A DNA stretch of 8,860 nucleotides, taken from Treponema sp. Its GTDB lineage: Bacteria > Spirochaetota > Spirochaetia > Treponematales > Treponemataceae. Position numbers and translations under genes: made by a program. The notes beneath the pieces are model-generated. The model saw nothing but the letters and a program-made list of their open reading frames with translations. It made no database searches and was not told the origin of the DNA. Numbering within the stretch: position 1 is the first letter of the stretch; the number at the start of each line of letters is the position of its first letter. The DNA is taken from NCBI GenBank assembly GCA_014804085.1, contig JAAVAM010000021.1, positions 7,464-16,323 on the forward strand, read 5' to 3'. Below are positions 6,639-8,860 of this stretch, piece after piece.

Positions 6639-7352
6639 TTACCAGTCGTATTCGACGGTCGTGTCCACCACTTTGTCAACCAGCGGCGCGCGCAGGTTTT
6701 CGCTCAACGCTTCTTTGAGCAGCTTCGTTTCGGACGCGTTGTCTTCCACGCCGTTCAGTGCCGCCTCAAGCTGGGAGTCGTAAATGTTGCGATCCATCGT
6801 AAAGACGACGTAGTATTCGTAGTAGTAGTCGAACGCGCTGTCGGGAGACTTCTTGGTAATCTTCACGCCCTGCTTCGGCTTCTTGAACTGAATCCAATAC
6901 TGCGCATCCTTGAGCAGCCCGTTAAGCTCCAACGCGGAAAGAGCCTTCACGGTCTGGTCGATAGAACGCTGCATGGAACTTTCGCTGCCGGAATTGCCCT
7001 GCAAGACGGCGTTCGCGCTCTGCCCGACGGCGATTGAGAATGAGTTTGCGACCTGCCGCTGCACGTCAACCTGATCGGTCCAAGTCTTGAGGAATTCAAG
7101 GTCATCGCCCTGGTTTGAGAACACGAAAATCTGCTTTTCTTTCAGGTCGATTTTGAGGGACTTCGCGATTTCCTTGTTGTCGCCCTCAAGCACTGCCTCG
7201 ACCCAGCCGGGAATATCCGTTCCGAGCGCCATGCCGGGGCGGTTCACGATCTCAATCTTCACTTTCTGATCCTTTGCTTTTTTCGCAAAGACGCTGCCTG
7301 TTCCGAAGCACGCGATAATCGCGGCAACGGCAATGATTTTTGTACCTTTCAC
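6639..7352 (-). CDS. LPP20-like periplasmic protein
   Basis: A 237-residue exported protein, first gene of the operon. The start is a GTG at 7352, fixed by a strong GGAGG five nt upstream; the frame extends further upstream, but that part is an antisense shadow of the amylase gene. The signal peptide ends SVFA (20-23), with lysines following. A DIPGWV motif (46-51), then a QIFVFSNQGDDLEFL strand and helix (74-88), a VQRQVANSFSIAVG helix (98-110) and a late YYEYYVVFTMDRNIY strand (177-191) follow the order of LPP20-type domains. It resembles the last gene of the operon in this P-x-W start, so the two may be distant paralogues. Function is unknown; a periplasmic envelope role is inferred from the operon. 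Confidence 0.8.
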   Translation of the reverse strand: MKGTKIIAVAAIIACFGTGSVFAKKAKDQKVKIEIVNRPGMALGTDIPGWVEAVLEGDNKEIAKSLKIDLKEKQIFVFSNQGDDLEFLKTWTDQVDVQRQVANSFSIAVGQSANAVLQGNSGSESSMQRSIDQTVKALSALELNGLLKDAQYWIQFKKPKQGVKITKKSPDSAFDYYYEYYVVFTMDRNIYDSQLEAALNGVEDNASETKLLKEALSENLRAPLVDKVVDTTVEYDW

Positions 7353-7357
7353 AAAAT

Positions 7358-7362
7358 CCTCC
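7358..7362 (-). promoter_or_regulatory. Shine-Dalgarno deciding a GTG start
   Basis: GGAGG on the minus strand, five nt before the GTG at 7352. It makes this GTG the clear start of the first operon gene and excludes the long upstream frame, which continues without a stop into the amylase region. Confidence 0.8.
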
Positions 7363-7384
7363 AAAGATGTAATTCTATTGTAGA

Positions 7385-7414
7385 ATACTATCACGTGTAC
7401 CCTATAAAAATCAA
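7385..7414 (-). promoter_or_regulatory. Sigma70-like promoter of the envelope operon
   Basis: On the minus strand, TTGATT (7414-7409) and TAGTAT (7390-7385) are separated by 18 nt and placed about 33 nt before the GTG at 7352. This spacing and position suit a vegetative promoter for the four-gene operon. A TACAAT a few bases downstream is an alternative -10. Confidence 0.5.
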
Positions 7415-7535
7415 CCGTAAGCCTATTTTTTAGCGCAGAACCGGGCGCATTTTTGCTGATGCAAAGCCCGACCGACGCTTGCGGCGGGCACATCCGAAAA
7501 TTCTCGCATATTTTTTCCCAAAACCGGGCGTTCCG

Positions 7536-7544
7536 TGCTATAAT
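7536..7544 (+). promoter_or_regulatory. Extended -10 promoter of the amylase gene
   Basis: TGCTATAAT is a perfect -10 box (7539-7544) with the TGN extension. No good -35 is seen at the expected distance (about 7516-7521), which fits an extended -10 promoter. Transcription would start near 7551, leaving a leader of about 40 nt to the ATG at 7590. Confidence 0.6.
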
Positions 7545-7589
7545 GACAAGAAGCGAAGCCGCGAACGGCGGGCGCACAGAGGAGTCGTC

Positions 7590-8860
7590 ATGCAAGTATC
7601 CTATAATGAATTTCATATCGCAAAAGCAATCCGTGATGCCTGTGATTTTCCGGCGCGGCTCTATGCGTCTACGGGCAACGTCATTCTGGCGGATTTGAAA
7701 GCCGTGCGCGCGTTTGCCGTCAAGCTGAACGATTACCTGCAAAAGAACGGCGCGCCGGACAGCCAGCGCATTTCTGCCGGTACGCTCAACGCGATGGGGC
7801 TGCTGGACGAGATTTTCCATTTTGCCGCCATGATGTACCGCAAGACCAAGTATCCCAATGCCATGACCGAGCTGATGGCGGATTTGGACGGCCGGTTCGG
7901 CAGGGAAGCCATTGACCGGCTGCTGCTCGATTTTACCGCCGAATTTCCGCCGACGGAAGTCTATCAGGGAAAAATCACGGCGGAGGATTATCTTGCGCAG
8001 ACGGCGTTCGATGTGGGCGCGGGGCGCGAGCGCACCAACCGCGAGGCGACGTTCGAGGAGCTGATGATGCTCCACCTTGCGAACGAAGATCCCGCGTTCA
8101 AGCCGTTTTTCGTGCTTTTTGACGACAAAAAACTGAAAAAAAATCCGCTCTATGCGCAGACCTGGAAGCACACGGCGGCATTCTTCAAAAAACTGCCGTA
8201 CTGGGGCGCGTTCAACAACGACCTGATTCATTTTCTGAAAGAGCCGGTCAATTTTGCGCCGACCGACATCTACAAGCAGCTGGAATACGTGCAGAAATAC
8301 TGGGCGGATTTGCTCGGCGACTGGTTGCGCCGCCTGCTGATGGGGCTGGATGTCCTGCGCGAGGAAGGCAAGCCGATGTGGCATCCCACGAACGGCGGCG
8401 ACGCGGACATTCCCGTGGCGAACTACGATTATTTGCAGAAAGAATACGAACGGTTCAGCCCCGACAAGGAATGGATGCCGAATGTCGTGCTGATGGCAAA
8501 GACGGTGCTCGTCTGGCTGTTCCAGCTTTCCAAAAAATACCGCCGCGACATCACGCGGCTCGACCAGATTCCCGACGAAGAGCTGGACATTTTGCGCGAC
8601 CAGGGCTTTACGGGGCTGTGGCTGATCGGGCTGTGGCAGCGCAGCGACGCGAGCAAGCGGATCAAGCAGATTTGCGGCAACCCCGAAGCCGCCGCGAGCG
8701 CGTACAGCCTGCACGACTATGAGATCGCGGACAATCTGGGCGGCTGGGACGCATTGGTAAATTTGCGTACGCGCCTGTGGCAGCGCGGCATCCGCCTTGC
8801 GAGCGACATGGTTCCAAATCACACGGGCATGGACGCAAAATGGGTGGTGGAAAAGCCCGA
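7590..8860 (+). CDS. GH13 alpha-amylase family protein (partial, 3' cut)
   Basis: The first 423 residues of a glycoside hydrolase family 13 protein, running off the window end with no stop. GH13 enzymes act on alpha-glucans by a double-displacement mechanism in a (beta/alpha)8 barrel. The call rests on GH13 conserved region I, DMVPNH (406-411), preceded by GFTGLWLIGLW (339-349), typical of the strand after which loop region begins, and YSLHDYEIADNLGG (372-385), which fits the substrate-binding loop before region I. The catalytic Asp, Glu and Asp of regions II-IV lie beyond the edge. About 330 residues precede the barrel, an unusually long N-terminal domain with no signal peptide, so a cytosolic enzyme or one with an unknown leader is likely. 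The ATG follows AGAGGAG by five nt. Specificity cannot be told. Confidence 0.85.
   Translation, partial: MQVSYNEFHIAKAIRDACDFPARLYASTGNVILADLKAVRAFAVKLNDYLQKNGAPDSQRISAGTLNAMGLLDEIFHFAAMMYRKTKYPNAMTELMADLDGRFGREAIDRLLLDFTAEFPPTEVYQGKITAEDYLAQTAFDVGAGRERTNREATFEELMMLHLANEDPAFKPFFVLFDDKKLKKNPLYAQTWKHTAAFFKKLPYWGAFNNDLIHFLKEPVNFAPTDIYKQLEYVQKYWADLLGDWLRRLLMGLDVLREEGKPMWHPTNGGDADIPVANYDYLQKEYERFSPDKEWMPNVVLMAKTVLVWLFQLSKKYRRDITRLDQIPDEELDILRDQGFTGLWLIGLWQRSDASKRIKQICGNPEAAASAYSLHDYEIADNLGGWDALVNLRTRLWQRGIRLASDMVPNHTGMDAKWVVEKP

Noticed and set aside
7353..8822. Long minus-strand open frame continuing upstream of the first operon gene
   Set aside because: It is antisense to the GH13 coding region, which has a GC-rich codon pattern, a good start and conserved motifs. 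The operon gene has its own GTG with GGAGG at 7352.

Overview
The window looks like a spirochaete chromosome, most likely a Treponema-type organism. This is inferred from the cluster of LPP20-like, LpoB-like and COG3014-like envelope genes, a lipobox of the relaxed spirochaetal type, and an attC-like integron site (chromosomal integrons are known in Treponema denticola). I cannot name the species.

Left part (1 to about 3330): visibly AT-rich, with short genes all on the minus strand and no large ORF. Read in transcription order, it holds a DUF4279-like protein (3327-2947), an unrecognised small protein broken by one extra A in an A9 run (2849-2351), an attC-like imperfect palindrome starting right at the stop of that broken gene (2350-2281), an Imm26-like immunity protein (2176-1601), a tail-anchored protein of unknown function (1551-928) and a possible HEPN-like protein (851-27). 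This resembles an accessory island of immunity-type genes, at least one of them in an integron cassette. No toxin and no integrase gene lie in the window.

Middle part (3426 to 7352): GC-rich and on the minus strand. Four exported proteins form a compact operon read from 7352 to 3426: a 237-aa LPP20-like periplasmic protein, an LpoB-like protein, a COG3014-like lipoprotein, and a second LPP20-family protein. Spacing is 20 nt or less, or the genes overlap. A sigma70-like promoter precedes the first gene and a weak hairpin terminator follows the last. By analogy with LpoB, the operon probably serves the cell envelope, but its substrates are not visible here.

Right part (7590 to the end): on the plus strand, divergent from the operon, is the first 423 codons of a large GH13 alpha-amylase-type protein. 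It has its own extended -10 promoter and a long N-terminal region before the catalytic barrel, and the window edge cuts it just after GH13 conserved region I. The 237-nt divergent intergenic region (7353-7589) holds both promoters.
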